Shown here: positions 25,101 to 33,730 of the stretch, one piece after another
Layout: each line of letters begins with the position of its first letter
Numbering within the stretch: position 1 is the stretch's first letter
Source of the DNA: Rhodopirellula baltica SH 1
GTDB taxonomy: Bacteria > Planctomycetota > Planctomycetia > Pirellulales > Pirellulaceae
Length of the DNA: 64,000 bases
Assembly: GCF_000196115.1 (NCBI RefSeq)
Contig: NC_005027.1
Span: 992,001 to 1,056,000 of the forward strand
Direction: 5' to 3'
Made by a program: the position numbers and the translations under genes
The notes under the pieces: model-generated
What the model was told of the DNA's origin: nothing
Database searches by the model: none
What the model saw: the letters and a program-made list of their open reading frames with translations, nothing else

Positions 25101-27531
25101 GGTAATTGCACCGCATCCCGTCTTTGGGCTCTACATGCCCGACGCCATCACCTCATTCGAAGTCGGTGGACAGACTTTCTATGCCACCGCCAACGAAGGT
25201 GATTCACGAGATTTTGACGAAGACCGGATCAAAGACATTGTTCTTGACCCGACCGCTTTCCCCAATGCGGCCGACCTGCAAGAAGACGATGTTCTGGGGC
25301 GTCTGACGATTTCAAATATCGATGGCGACATCGATGGTGATGGCGACTTTGATCAGCTCTTCGCGTTTGGAGCTCGCTCGTTCACGATCTTCAATGCGTC
25401 TGGCGACGTTGTGTTTGATTCAGGCGACCAGTTTGAGCAACTCACCGCTCAGTTGGTTCCTGATCTGTTCAACAGCAGCAATGATGAAAACGAGTTTGAT
25501 TCACGCAGTGATGCAAAAGGGCCTGAACCCGAGGCCATCACCACCGGAGTCATCGGCGATCGAATGTATGCTTTCATCGGATTGGAACGTACCGGTGGCG
25601 TCTTCGTCTACGACATCACGTCCCCCGAGGAAGCCACCTTCGTTCAATACATCAATAATCGTGATGCCAATGCGACGGACATCGAACAAGCTGGCGATCT
25701 GGGTGTCGAAGATCTGAAATTCGTTTCCGCATCGGACAGTCCCAACGGGCAGCCGCTGTTGCTCGCGTCCAACGAAGTCAGTGGCAGCGTCACCATCTTT
25801 CAACTCGGCCAGTCCGTATTGGACGTGGAATTGCGTGCCGTCGCGACGCCGAGCCTCGCTGGTTCGACCGAATTGCCCTCCGCGATCACGACCAGCCCCA
25901 TCGGCGGGACTTACTACGTCGAAGCCTGGGTGCAGGATTTCGACAACCAATTCAATGGATTGGCCGGTGGACAAATTGACGTTCGGTACAACACCGATGT
26001 CGTTGACGCGGTTGGGATATCCAACGACGACTACAACTTGCTGCCATCGGGAACGATCGACGATTTTGTCGGGCTGATTGATGATCTTGGAGGCGGAACC
26101 TTGCAGACCGGGCAAGGCTTGGCACCAACTTGGGTCCGCTTGGGCTACTTCGAAGTGATTGCCACCGCAGGCGGAACCGCGACCTACACACTAGCATCCG
26201 GTGACCTGCCGTTTGCACGATTTGGCGGAGGAAACCTGGACGCTGGGGCCGTGGATCTGACCGATGTTGAATCCGTTCAACATGTTCAAGCCGCAATGCT
26301 TGATTTGGCCGTCGTTCGGAACGATACCGATTTGGAAGAAGGAGGCCGAGTGGACGCGGTGCCTGAATCGGTTGGCTATGTTCACGAATGGGAAGGCTTC
26401 GCCACCGAGATCTACCTGACGCCTGAAGTAAACACACAAGCCGTCGATGCGGTTTCGTTTGACCTCTCGTACGACACATCACTGACGAGTGCTTGGACAT
26501 TCGAACCTGCCGAGTCGTTCAGTTTGGACGGCGCGGTGAACGTCGACGATGCCAATGGCATCGTCAGCAATATTTCGCTGAGCGCGTCCACACCAGTCTC
26601 GGATGGTGGTCCGATCCTGCTCGGTCGCGTTCGTTTTGCACCAACAGCAAACGATGACGCTCCCGTCGATGAGAACAGCAATTTCGTCGGTGCGTACGAT
26701 TTGGAACTGGCGGTCGAAAATGCCACCGTCACTTCAGGTGGCATCGTCGGTAGCGCAGGCGTCAGCCAAGTCCCTGATACCGGCATGTGGGCGGTTCCTT
26801 ACGACGCGGATGACAGCGACCAAATTGACTTCGCGGATTTCTCGATCTTTGCGAGCGTCTTTGGCGCGGTTGTCAGCGACAGCAATCATCTGGCCGCTTG
26901 GGCGGACTTTGATGGTTCGGGACAAGTCGACTTCGAAGACCTTGATCTGTTCGATGCCAACCACGGATTGCCTTCGGCGGATGGCGATCAGCTTGGGTTC
27001 AGCAACACCTACCCCACGCCGGAATTGGCGGGGCCACCCGTCGCGATCAAATTTGCTTCGGCAGCCGGCCAACAGCGATTGGCGAACTTCGGGCCTTTCA
27101 ACAATCAACGCATGCAAACGGACGTCAATAACGATGGCCAAGTCAGCGCACTGGATGCTTTGTTGGTGATCAATGCTTTGAACCAACCCAATACGCAGAT
27201 GTCTCGTGCGTTTTTGGATGTGAACGAAGACGGTGCCACGACGGCGATCGATGCCCTTCGTGTGATCAACGCTCTCGGCGACATCGATATCGTCGGCGAT
27301 GCAGCGCCGTCCAGCGAGCCAAACGATGAATCAAGTGTCGAAGTGCTCGATGCCGTTCTCGGTCAAGTCGAACGTGAGGCACGCAAGCTGTTGAATGTGG
27401 CACCGCAAGCTTCACTCGACTACGCCGCGATCAGCCAGGTCGATTTGGACTCGGAAGAGGACCGAGAAGAACTGGAAAGCTTGCTCGAATCACTGTCGCT
27501 CGACCAAGGTCAATTACGTCTGATGTCGTAA
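22117..27531 (+). CDS. surface 5'-nucleotidase-type metallophosphatase with propeller and two dockerin-like modules
   Basis: About 1,804 residues from a GTG at 22117, chosen because the reading then opens with a basic stretch and LQTLESRQMLA, the same planctomycete export signal as the giant protein; the frame is open to a TTG at 22051. Residues ~32-340: calcineurin-like phosphoesterase with LLHASDLEGG, GDNF and GNHEFDFG. Residues ~410-720: 5'-nucleotidase C-terminal domain with NGGGIRA. Then a choice-of-anchor-I-type propeller (~740-1240), a cohesin-like beta region, and two dockerin type I modules (DADDSDQIDFADF...; DVNNDGQVSALDAL...). The first metal motif reads DxE where classic family members have DxH. 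It probably releases phosphate from extracellular nucleotides. A terminator follows. Confidence 0.87.
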   Translation: MAKRFLSRRSNKRRQHLRAGLQTLESRQMLASDFSLQLLHASDLEGGVEAISDAPHFAAIVDRLETEAANDGRGSLLVSAGDNFIGGPFFSASGDGSLRTPLQEAYQGLLSEPGLNNIREDGGRVDISIMNLLEFDASALGNHEFDFGTDTLGALIGTDIRGNTPGDVRWLGAQFPSLSANLDFSGDPSLAGLFTADILPTTEYRADLGDLAATAAAPKIAPATIAEVNGESVAIVGATTQLLSQISSPGGTVPNAGGTNDMQALADVLNPIIADIVDGDDDIAGNADDVNKVILVSHLQQISLEEELAGLLNGVDVIVAGGSDTLLADAQDTLRAGDVAEGNYPLQTTNADNDPTLIVSTDGEYSYVGRLVVDFDASGVVIPSMLDASVSGVFATDEAGTLVVTGAADIATAIADSTKATEVNKLVQAVRGVVTAKDGEIFGATDVFLEGRRAEVRTQATNLGNLTADANLVAARQFDATVAVSIKNGGGIRAAIGAIDGSTGEELPTAANPDAGKEAGEISQLDIENALRFDNGLTVMTVTAMELKRLIEHGVAATDTAGNATPGQFPQIGGAKFSFDPNEPALVLDASANVVQEGQRVRSFALVDDNGEIIDVLVRNGQLIGNPNREIRIVTLDFLAGIFSGGSPIGGDGYPFPAFGDSMTHLSSAGLSDGATDVFTTGKEQDALAEYLLANHNPDGGTAPYRESETSPVQDQRIQNLAVTNDTILTPSSIDSFKISVAGTFETGVFDESAAEIVAHDPQTQRVFFTNSDANHIGVLDIADPTSPTELSPITFPSGTGGVNSVAVSGGIVAVAVAAPTHTDPGGVLFFDVDGNLLGSVTVGALPDSLTFSPDGMKVVVAGEGEPDDLEDPNPTIDPLGTISVIDLTRLRQDGFITSFDVTTLDFTAFDGQEDSLRSQGVRIFPGRSASRDLEPEYASISPDGTRAYVTLQEANSVAVVDLVQPEILEIQPLGVKDHSLPGNGIDPSDRDDSVVIAPHPVFGLYMPDAITSFEVGGQTFYATANEGDSRDFDEDRIKDIVLDPTAFPNAADLQEDDVLGRLTISNIDGDIDGDGDFDQLFAFGARSFTIFNASGDVVFDSGDQFEQLTAQLVPDLFNSSNDENEFDSRSDAKGPEPEAITTGVIGDRMYAFIGLERTGGVFVYDITSPEEATFVQYINNRDANATDIEQAGDLGVEDLKFVSASDSPNGQPLLLASNEVSGSVTIFQLGQSVLDVELRAVATPSLAGSTELPSAITTSPIGGTYYVEAWVQDFDNQFNGLAGGQIDVRYNTDVVDAVGISNDDYNLLPSGTIDDFVGLIDDLGGGTLQTGQGLAPTWVRLGYFEVIATAGGTATYTLASGDLPFARFGGGNLDAGAVDLTDVESVQHVQAAMLDLAVVRNDTDLEEGGRVDAVPESVGYVHEWEGFATEIYLTPEVNTQAVDAVSFDLSYDTSLTSAWTFEPAESFSLDGAVNVDDANGIVSNISLSASTPVSDGGPILLGRVRFAPTANDDAPVDENSNFVGAYDLELAVENATVTSGGIVGSAGVSQVPDTGMWAVPYDADDSDQIDFADFSIFASVFGAVVSDSNHLAAWADFDGSGQVDFEDLDLFDANHGLPSADGDQLGFSNTYPTPELAGPPVAIKFASAAGQQRLANFGPFNNQRMQTDVNNDGQVSALDALLVINALNQPNTQMSRAFLDVNEDGATTAIDALRVINALGDIDIVGDAAPSSEPNDESSVEVLDAVLGQVEREARKLLNVAPQASLDYAAISQVDLDSEEDREELESLLESLSLDQGQLRLMS

Positions 27532-27556
27532 GACTCACGTCGTTTCCAAACGTCGC

Positions 27557-27592
27557 AAACGCCAGCGAAGTTCGTCTTCTCTGGCGTTTTTA
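27557..27592 (+). terminator. intrinsic terminator after the nucleotidase gene
   Basis: AAACGCCAG...CTGGCGTTT arms with one internal mismatch and an extended GAAG/CTTC pairing, running into a T-rich end (TTTTTATTT). It starts 25 bp after the stop codon. Confidence 0.8.
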
Positions 27593-27718
27593 TTTGATAG
27601 GTGTCCACACCGCGGAACGGTATAGAAAATTACTGCAGGGTTGTGCCGCACCCCCTACAATCGGATCGAATGTTTGAAGACCGTCCTTCGAGACCGTTCA
27701 TTGCCAGAGGATTCAGCG

Positions 27719-30700
27719 ATGCGTTGGAAACCAGTCACTAAATTGCAGTTCGTTTATTTGATGCTGCTCTTGATGGTCCTTCCGCAGGGTCAGGGGGCGT
27801 CGGATGAACTTCCGGATTCAGACGTCGACCGTCTCACTGAGATCGCTGGGACGGCAGTTGATGAAGCTGGCAACGCGGTTTCCAACGCAGTTGTAGAGAT
27901 TCATTATTTCGACGGATCCAATCCGCAACGGAAGAAGGAAGGCAAAGCCGATTCCGACGGCAAATTCCAGTTCAGACTTCCGATCGCGAAGACGATGCTC
28001 GCCGCGACAACTTTTCGTGCGCAGAGCGAAGACGGTTCCCTGCTGACGTTTGACCGAATTAGCAGAGATGCTTCCAGCCAGCGTCCTTTGCCAGTTCAGT
28101 TGCAGCTCGAAAAGACCCGTCTCGGGACCATTCAGGTGGTTGATCAAGACAATCAACCAGTCGAAGGAGCCAATCTAATGGTCCAAATCGGCGCCTACTT
28201 CACGGTCGATGCTTTCGCGACTTCTGTTCCTGGGAAATACACGTTTTCCTATCCGCCTTCGAGCGGAATCCGATCGGTGATTGCTTGGAAAAATGGTCTG
28301 GGAGCGGACTACGAACTGTACGCGCTTTCACGAAACCAGCGAAACGACCAGAACGCAAAAGTCCCCGAGTTCCCAGAGGATGGAGCAAAGCTTCAGTTGG
28401 ACGGTGCGGAGTCAGTCACATTCATCGTCAAGGACGGCGATGGAAAGCCACTGGCTGACGTTGAGGTTTATCCATGGCTACTGCAAAAGGAATCAGAGAA
28501 CGACCAAGTCAATCTGAGTTTCGGCCAAACTAATTTCGTCGAAAAAACTGGGGCCGATGGGCAGGTGACATTTGATTGGATGCCGCAGTGGCAAAAGAGC
28601 CCAGTGACATTTTGGCTGTCTCGCGATGGCTTCGTCCATTCGCGAGGGAACTATTTCCCATCGAAGGGCAACAAGAATTTGTCGGTCGTCATGAACCGAA
28701 CCGTTCCCATACGCGGACGCGTGGTCGACCCTGATGGCAACCCTGCACCTGGGATCACCGTGGTCGCAAATGGTCGAGGCTATGCCACCGACCCCGGGCG
28801 AGAAAGAGTCACGACCGAGCATGACGGAACGTTTGAAATGCTAGTGCCGGGAGAGCAGATTTACCTTCTTTCCGTCGAAAGCGAGAAGTGGGCCAGCGAC
28901 GGAGTTCCGACATTCGTGGTCAATCAGTACCAACCTGTGGATGGTGTGGAACTGAGACTTCGCCAGCCCACAGTCGTCACCGGACGCATCACGGACGAAG
29001 TCACCGGCGAACCGATCGCCAACGAGCGAGTTGGTTGCTACTTGTATGGAACGTCACTGAATGACATGGAGGACGTCAAGATCGCCAATCCAGATGGTTC
29101 CAACCTCTACGTTCGTCCCATGGTCTACTTCAGCACTCAAACCGATGATGAGGGTCGATACGAGTTGAAACTTGGCAACGGCAACTACAGCTTGCGTCCA
29201 CCACAACGTGCGAAGTCGGTCGAGTTTGAAGTGGCGGGTGAATTGGAAAAGCAAGTCGACGCGAGCATTGAAACGATTGAAAAGGTCGTGTTGCAAGGCA
29301 TCGTCCGTAATGCCGCTGATGGCGTTCCCGTTCCAAACGCGACACTTGACGGTATCGCACGCGAATTCATCCGCACCGATTGGAAAGCCATATCAGATGC
29401 GGACGGAAAATTCGCGGTCGAGACGGACGGCAGCGCAGCCTACATCCACACGACCGATGAACACGGCAAACTCAGATCCATCACCAAGATTGATGACAAG
29501 GTGAAGTCAGTTGAGATTGAACTTCATCCTGTCGGTTCCGCGCGGGGTGTGCTGCACAAAAGTGACTCAGATGAACCGGCGTCTAAAACTGTCATTGCCT
29601 ACGCCATTTATGTCCACGCGAAGAACAATCGTTCCTTCAGTCCGCGGTTTGGTGGGCAAGTGACCACGGACGATGACGGCAATTTCATACTCCCAAACCT
29701 GACCGCAAATCATGAGTACGTTTTGACTTTGGCACCTGACTCACAAGGACGCAGCGTTCGACTAGGAACCGTCTTCGTCGAACCAGGTGAAACGGTCGAT
29801 CTGGGGGCGGTAGGTATTCCTGCTCCCCGGAAACCATACGTTCCACCCACGCTGGACGAGCGCATCCAGCGTGCGATGGCAGTGGACGGGACTCCCTTGC
29901 AGCGTTTTGGCCGCGCGGTTCCGCGAGTCCAGCGTTCCAAACAAATGTTGTTGATTGCATTTGGAACCATCAATGAACCTCGTCTGCACGACTTTATGCA
30001 GTGGCGATACGAAGACAGCGACTACCGCAAAGTTCGTGATGACTACTTGGTCATGGCGATCTCGACCGAAAGCCAAGAACAAAAGGAACAAGCACGCGAG
30101 TTGCTGGACGAACTTGGGGTCAAGAACCTGGATCAATCCATTGAGTTTTCGTTGGTGCTGGTCGACGCAGATGGCGAACTCATCGAACACGTTTCCGGGA
30201 AAGACTTCATTGTCGAAGAGCAGCTTTCGAAGTCACATGTGATCGATTGGCTTGACTCGTTCCGTCCCGATCCGATCGACGCTCGAAAGCTCTTCGAAAC
30301 GACTTTGACCCAAGCCAGGAAAGAAAACAAACGTGTCATCGTCCAAGAAACGGCGACTTGGTGCGGACCGTGTCACATGCTTTCAGACTTCTTGAGCGAA
30401 CACCAGGCTTGGGAAAAGGATTATCTGTGGGTGAAGATGGACCATCGTTACGTCGGTGCTCGCGAATTGATGCAAGAACTTCGCGACGGGGCACAAGGCG
30501 GCATTCCATGGTTTGCCATCGTGGATGCGGACGGCAACCGTTTGGCAACATCAAATCAAGGCGAAGGCGGACGCAACATTGGTTTCCCGTCGAGCGAAGC
30601 TGGGCAGCGGCACCTGGAACGCATCTTGATGCAAACCAAACTGACGATGACCGAAGACGAGATCACGTCGCTGGTGGATCAACTCAAAGAGGACGACTAA
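27719..30700 (+). CDS. secreted multidomain protein with carboxypeptidase-regulatory repeats and C-terminal thioredoxin domain
   Basis: A 993-residue protein. The ATG at 27719 has AGAGGA upstream and gives a clean signal peptide ending near QGQGASDE; the frame opens further upstream, but without a signal. Several carboxypeptidase-regulatory-like beta-sandwich modules follow, each recognised by a G(T/R)V.D..G.P...A pattern, at about residues 40, 330, 420 and 530. Residues ~720-860 look like a thioredoxin fold without a Cys pair. Residues ~865-990 form a second thioredoxin domain with the active site WCGPC at about 881-885. It probably reduces or isomerises disulfides of exported proteins. It is monocistronic, with a shared terminator downstream. 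Confidence 0.82.
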   Translation: MRWKPVTKLQFVYLMLLLMVLPQGQGASDELPDSDVDRLTEIAGTAVDEAGNAVSNAVVEIHYFDGSNPQRKKEGKADSDGKFQFRLPIAKTMLAATTFRAQSEDGSLLTFDRISRDASSQRPLPVQLQLEKTRLGTIQVVDQDNQPVEGANLMVQIGAYFTVDAFATSVPGKYTFSYPPSSGIRSVIAWKNGLGADYELYALSRNQRNDQNAKVPEFPEDGAKLQLDGAESVTFIVKDGDGKPLADVEVYPWLLQKESENDQVNLSFGQTNFVEKTGADGQVTFDWMPQWQKSPVTFWLSRDGFVHSRGNYFPSKGNKNLSVVMNRTVPIRGRVVDPDGNPAPGITVVANGRGYATDPGRERVTTEHDGTFEMLVPGEQIYLLSVESEKWASDGVPTFVVNQYQPVDGVELRLRQPTVVTGRITDEVTGEPIANERVGCYLYGTSLNDMEDVKIANPDGSNLYVRPMVYFSTQTDDEGRYELKLGNGNYSLRPPQRAKSVEFEVAGELEKQVDASIETIEKVVLQGIVRNAADGVPVPNATLDGIAREFIRTDWKAISDADGKFAVETDGSAAYIHTTDEHGKLRSITKIDDKVKSVEIELHPVGSARGVLHKSDSDEPASKTVIAYAIYVHAKNNRSFSPRFGGQVTTDDDGNFILPNLTANHEYVLTLAPDSQGRSVRLGTVFVEPGETVDLGAVGIPAPRKPYVPPTLDERIQRAMAVDGTPLQRFGRAVPRVQRSKQMLLIAFGTINEPRLHDFMQWRYEDSDYRKVRDDYLVMAISTESQEQKEQARELLDELGVKNLDQSIEFSLVLVDADGELIEHVSGKDFIVEEQLSKSHVIDWLDSFRPDPIDARKLFETTLTQARKENKRVIVQETATWCGPCHMLSDFLSEHQAWEKDYLWVKMDHRYVGARELMQELRDGAQGGIPWFAIVDADGNRLATSNQGEGGRNIGFPSSEAGQRHLERILMQTKLTMTEDEITSLVDQLKEDD

Positions 30701-30784
30701 CTTGAGTTGAACAGTTGTCCCCAACTGTTCCGCGAAAGTTTTCGCGATTTCCAATCGATGGCCATCCTCAATCCAACCACGAAA

Positions 30785-30813
30785 AAAGCCCGAGGGATTT
30801 CCCCTCGGGCTTT
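30785..30813. terminator. bidirectional terminator between convergent genes
   Basis: Perfect 12-base arms (AAAGCCCGAGGG and its complement) around a 5-base loop, with a T-rich tail on the right and an A-run on the left. It can serve both the thioredoxin-fold gene and the convergent oxidoreductase gene. Confidence 0.88.
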
Positions 30814-30854
30814 CTTCTGAATCCGTCAAGGCAGCGTTCACGCCGCATTCAAAC

Positions 30855-32207
30855 TCACGCAAATGGTGAGTACTTGCCTGGAGTTGGCGTTGGGTACTCG
30901 CCGTTTTCGCCGGGCAGAGTTGGTGGAGTCGACTCGAGTGTGTACTCGTCGATTCCTGGGCAAAGGTCCTTGCCTTTTTCCATCAGGTCGTCCCATTTGA
31001 CGATCTTTCCGGAGTAGCAAGCTTCGCGACCGAGGATCGCACAAAACGTCGATTTCGCTCCGTACTCACCTTCGTTGTAGATCTCGCCACGCATCAGAGC
31101 TTCGATCAAATCGTGTTGCTCTTGTTGGTGACCGTTCAAGCGTTTGCCTTCGAACGACCATTCGTTCTCGCCCATGATTTGACCCGATGGGTTGGCGGAA
31201 CCCTTCGAACCGATGGCGAATTCGCCAACGTGGTTCCAACCGCCGGCCAAGTGACGGCCTTGGCTGTGCATCTTCGATCCGTCGGCGAAGGTGAATTCGC
31301 AGAACGTGTGGTCAAAGATTTGTGACTTGGTCGCGTCACCGCCCATGCGTTGCTCGCGTCCGCCCATGCCGTTGCACTCGACAGGGTATTCACCTTTGAC
31401 CCAGCAACCGACGTCCAGGTTGTGGATGTGTTGCTCACAGATTTGATCGCCACAAATCCAGTTGAAGTGGTACCAGTTGTTGCACTGGAAGGCCATTTCG
31501 CTTTGGTCTTCGGATTTGTTGCGGTACCAGATGCCGCCACCGTTCCAGTAAACCTGTTGTGAAAGCACATCGCCGATCGCACCGTCATGAATGCGTTCGA
31601 TGCACTGCATGTAGTGTGGCTCGTGACGACGCTGCAGTCCGATGCCGACCATCAGGTCTTTCTTCTTCGACTCTTCGACAGCCTTCAAAACTCGTTTGAC
31701 GCCGGGAGCATCCGTCGCGACGGGTTTCTCCATGAAGATGTGGCGTCCCTTGTTGACCGCGTACTCGAATTGTTGCGGTTTGAATCCGGGAGGTGTTGCG
31801 ATGACGACCAAGTCGCAGTCGACATCGATTGCAGCTTTGTAGCCGTCCAAACCGGTGAAGACGTTTTCAGGTGGAACGGCAACTTTGTCGCCGAACTTGC
31901 GAGTCAGGCCTTCGATCGTTCCTTCGGCTTTGTCACCGAATGCGTCGGCCACGGCGACCAACTTGACGTTGCCCTTGGTCGACATGATGTTGGCGGCGGC
32001 TCCAGTGCCACGACCACCGCAACCAATCACGACGAAGCGAATGACGTCGTCACCAGCCGCGTGAGCGTTGGGGATCGAAACGCCGGCCAGCGTGCTGCCG
32101 GCCAATGTGGTGCCAGCAATCAAACCAGAATCCTTGAGGAACGACCGACGGCTGGCGTCGATGGTGCGGCTGGCTTCTTTGGAAACGGGTGGCTTCGGCT
32201 GTGGCAT
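30855..32207 (-). CDS. TAT-exported GFO/IDH/MocA family oxidoreductase
   Basis: A 450-residue NAD(P)-dependent oxidoreductase. The start at 32207 is supported by AGGAAG 7 bases upstream and by a twin-arginine signal (SRRSFLKDSG then a hydrophobic stretch to AHAAG). The Rossmann fold follows: VVIGCGGRGTG at ~60, then VAVADAF. MEKPVATD is the family's EKP motif, and the C-terminal half is the usual beta-sheet substrate domain. Pirellulaceae carry many exported members, thought to act on sugars or their derivatives in the periplasm; the substrate cannot be read from the sequence. The frame extends upstream to 32363 without further support. Monocistronic. Confidence 0.92.
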   Translation of the reverse strand: MPQPKPPVSKEASRTIDASRRSFLKDSGLIAGTTLAGSTLAGVSIPNAHAAGDDVIRFVVIGCGGRGTGAAANIMSTKGNVKLVAVADAFGDKAEGTIEGLTRKFGDKVAVPPENVFTGLDGYKAAIDVDCDLVVIATPPGFKPQQFEYAVNKGRHIFMEKPVATDAPGVKRVLKAVEESKKKDLMVGIGLQRRHEPHYMQCIERIHDGAIGDVLSQQVYWNGGGIWYRNKSEDQSEMAFQCNNWYHFNWICGDQICEQHIHNLDVGCWVKGEYPVECNGMGGREQRMGGDATKSQIFDHTFCEFTFADGSKMHSQGRHLAGGWNHVGEFAIGSKGSANPSGQIMGENEWSFEGKRLNGHQQEQHDLIEALMRGEIYNEGEYGAKSTFCAILGREACYSGKIVKWDDLMEKGKDLCPGIDEYTLESTPPTLPGENGEYPTPTPGKYSPFA

Positions 32208-32507
32208 CAGAGACTTCCTGTAGCAAAACGTGTTGAACGGGGCCCGAGGCAATCGGGACGTCCGCGTGAGGTCGGAAAACAAGGCGGGAACCACGACGAG
32301 CACCGAAAAGACTGGCTCGTTTTCAACAATCAACCAGCGAGTCAAAAGATGGGGATCGGGCAAAATGCGTCGCGACGGAAGTTGATTATACCCGAGATCA
32401 CTCCCTGCGGTTCCCTGAGTGCGAAGATTTGGTCCGCAAGTATTGGGAATTGTGGACTAAAATGAAGACAAACGGATCTTTCCTTTCAACGATAACAGAG
32501 CAGTGAC
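32208..32507. other. divergent control region
   Basis: About 300 bp between divergent genes; it should carry promoters for both. I see no RNA structure or binding site that I can name. Confidence 0.35.
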
Positions 32508-33485
32508 ATGCGACGCTTTTTGATCGCTTCGGCCTTAATCTTTGGCGTCTTCGCGCCGACAGCAGATGCTCAAGGAGTGGTTGCCCGCTACCGTGGGGGC
32601 CCGGGAGCCGGCTTTGGATTTTATGGACCTGCCTACCGGACACCCGGTTATCTGGTTCCACCCCCGTATTTACCGAGCACAATGGCCGTCGTGCCAATTG
32701 GCCCGCCGGTGGTTCGGCCGGGTTCCTACCGAGATCCGCTCTATCGATATCGAGGTGTCGCTCCAATCGGGCCCGCCATTCCGGTGCTGCCGTATCCCCC
32801 GGCGCCGGCGATCGTTATTGCCCCGCCCGTGGTTGCGGGCCCTGGAATCGGCGGAGTTGAAATCAACACGCCCGGTTTCCGCCTCAGCATTCCCGGCCCT
32901 GTGCCTTATCCGGTGGAGCCGGCTTATTCGGCTGAGAGTGCCTACCCATCCGATCCGGTGATCTCCTCCTACCCGCCGATACCTGGGCCGGCATTTGACG
33001 TGGCGACACAATTGACCGAAGGCGTCGAGCGTCTCGCCGCATCGTTGAACACGATCGAGGATGGCGACATTTGGTGGGACTACCTGCAGATCGATGCGTT
33101 GCGACAAGTCACTGACAATTCTCAGGTCACTTCGGATGGTTCGATGACGGCTGATGCGGCCGCAACGATCGATTCCGCCGCTCGGGCGTATCGAGGTGTC
33201 ACGTCGAACGGGCAACTTGGCAACATCACAAGGTTGGATGGGTTCGCCGAAACGAGAGACGCCCTGGTGGTTCTCTCGCAGTCGCAATCCATTTTGTCTG
33301 ATTCAGCCAACGCACCCGTCGCCTCTCCGTTGCAACCAACGTCGACGATGGCGAACGAGCCCACGTTGGCTCCGTCACCCGATGAAGCAAATGACTCGGA
33401 CGTGTCGGAAACAGACGAGGAAGATGACCGAAGCATTGAAGGCTCGGTCGAGGAATTGCCGGCGCCGCCGAAGATCAAGATTTGA
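32508..33485 (+). CDS. proline-rich secreted protein of unknown function
   Basis: A 325-residue protein with a clear signal peptide (MRRFLIASALIFGVFAPTADAQ). Residues ~25-160 are Pro/Gly/Tyr-rich with repeated PP-containing turns such as VPPPYLPS, IAPPVVAGPG and SYPPIPGP, suggesting an extended, surface-exposed region. Residues ~165-260 form a short helical domain containing IEDGDIWWDYLQIDAL. The end is acidic (SETDEEDDRSIEGS) and closes with APPKIKI. No enzyme motif is visible. Proteins of this layout are common and poorly understood in Rhodopirellula-type genomes. It is monocistronic. Confidence 0.68.
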   Translation: MRRFLIASALIFGVFAPTADAQGVVARYRGGPGAGFGFYGPAYRTPGYLVPPPYLPSTMAVVPIGPPVVRPGSYRDPLYRYRGVAPIGPAIPVLPYPPAPAIVIAPPVVAGPGIGGVEINTPGFRLSIPGPVPYPVEPAYSAESAYPSDPVISSYPPIPGPAFDVATQLTEGVERLAASLNTIEDGDIWWDYLQIDALRQVTDNSQVTSDGSMTADAAATIDSAARAYRGVTSNGQLGNITRLDGFAETRDALVVLSQSQSILSDSANAPVASPLQPTSTMANEPTLAPSPDEANDSDVSETDEEDDRSIEGSVEELPAPPKIKI

Positions 33486-33596
33486 TCAGGTGATTGAATT
33501 GGGCGGCGGCGAACGGTTGTTCGCTGTTTGTCCGCGTGTTGATGGCGAGGTTGGCGGGGTGCACGCCTCGCTTTGTTCCAAAGCATCGGTTGGGAT

Positions 33597-33690
33597 GCCA
33601 TGTGGAACATGGCCTACGTCCAATGCATGTCAAGGCATGTGGGACATGGCGTACGTCCCATGCATCATGCGAACGCATGTGGGACGTGGT
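33597..33690. repeat. cluster of short palindromes (GCCATGT-NNN-ACATGGC type)
   Basis: A perfect 7-bp stem with GGA loop lies at 33597-33613 (GCCATGT GGA ACATGGC), followed by CTACG. A second, GGCATGT GGG ACATGGC with one bulge, is at about 33634-33650, and a decayed third (GCATGT GGG ACGTGG) at about 33675. The same stem occurs in the tandem repeat at 62.0-62.4 kb, so this is a dispersed REP-like family. It sits between convergent genes. Confidence 0.65.
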
Positions 33691-33730
33691 CTGCGTGCTT
33701 TGTCGCTAAACACCGGATTGTCGGCGAGGC

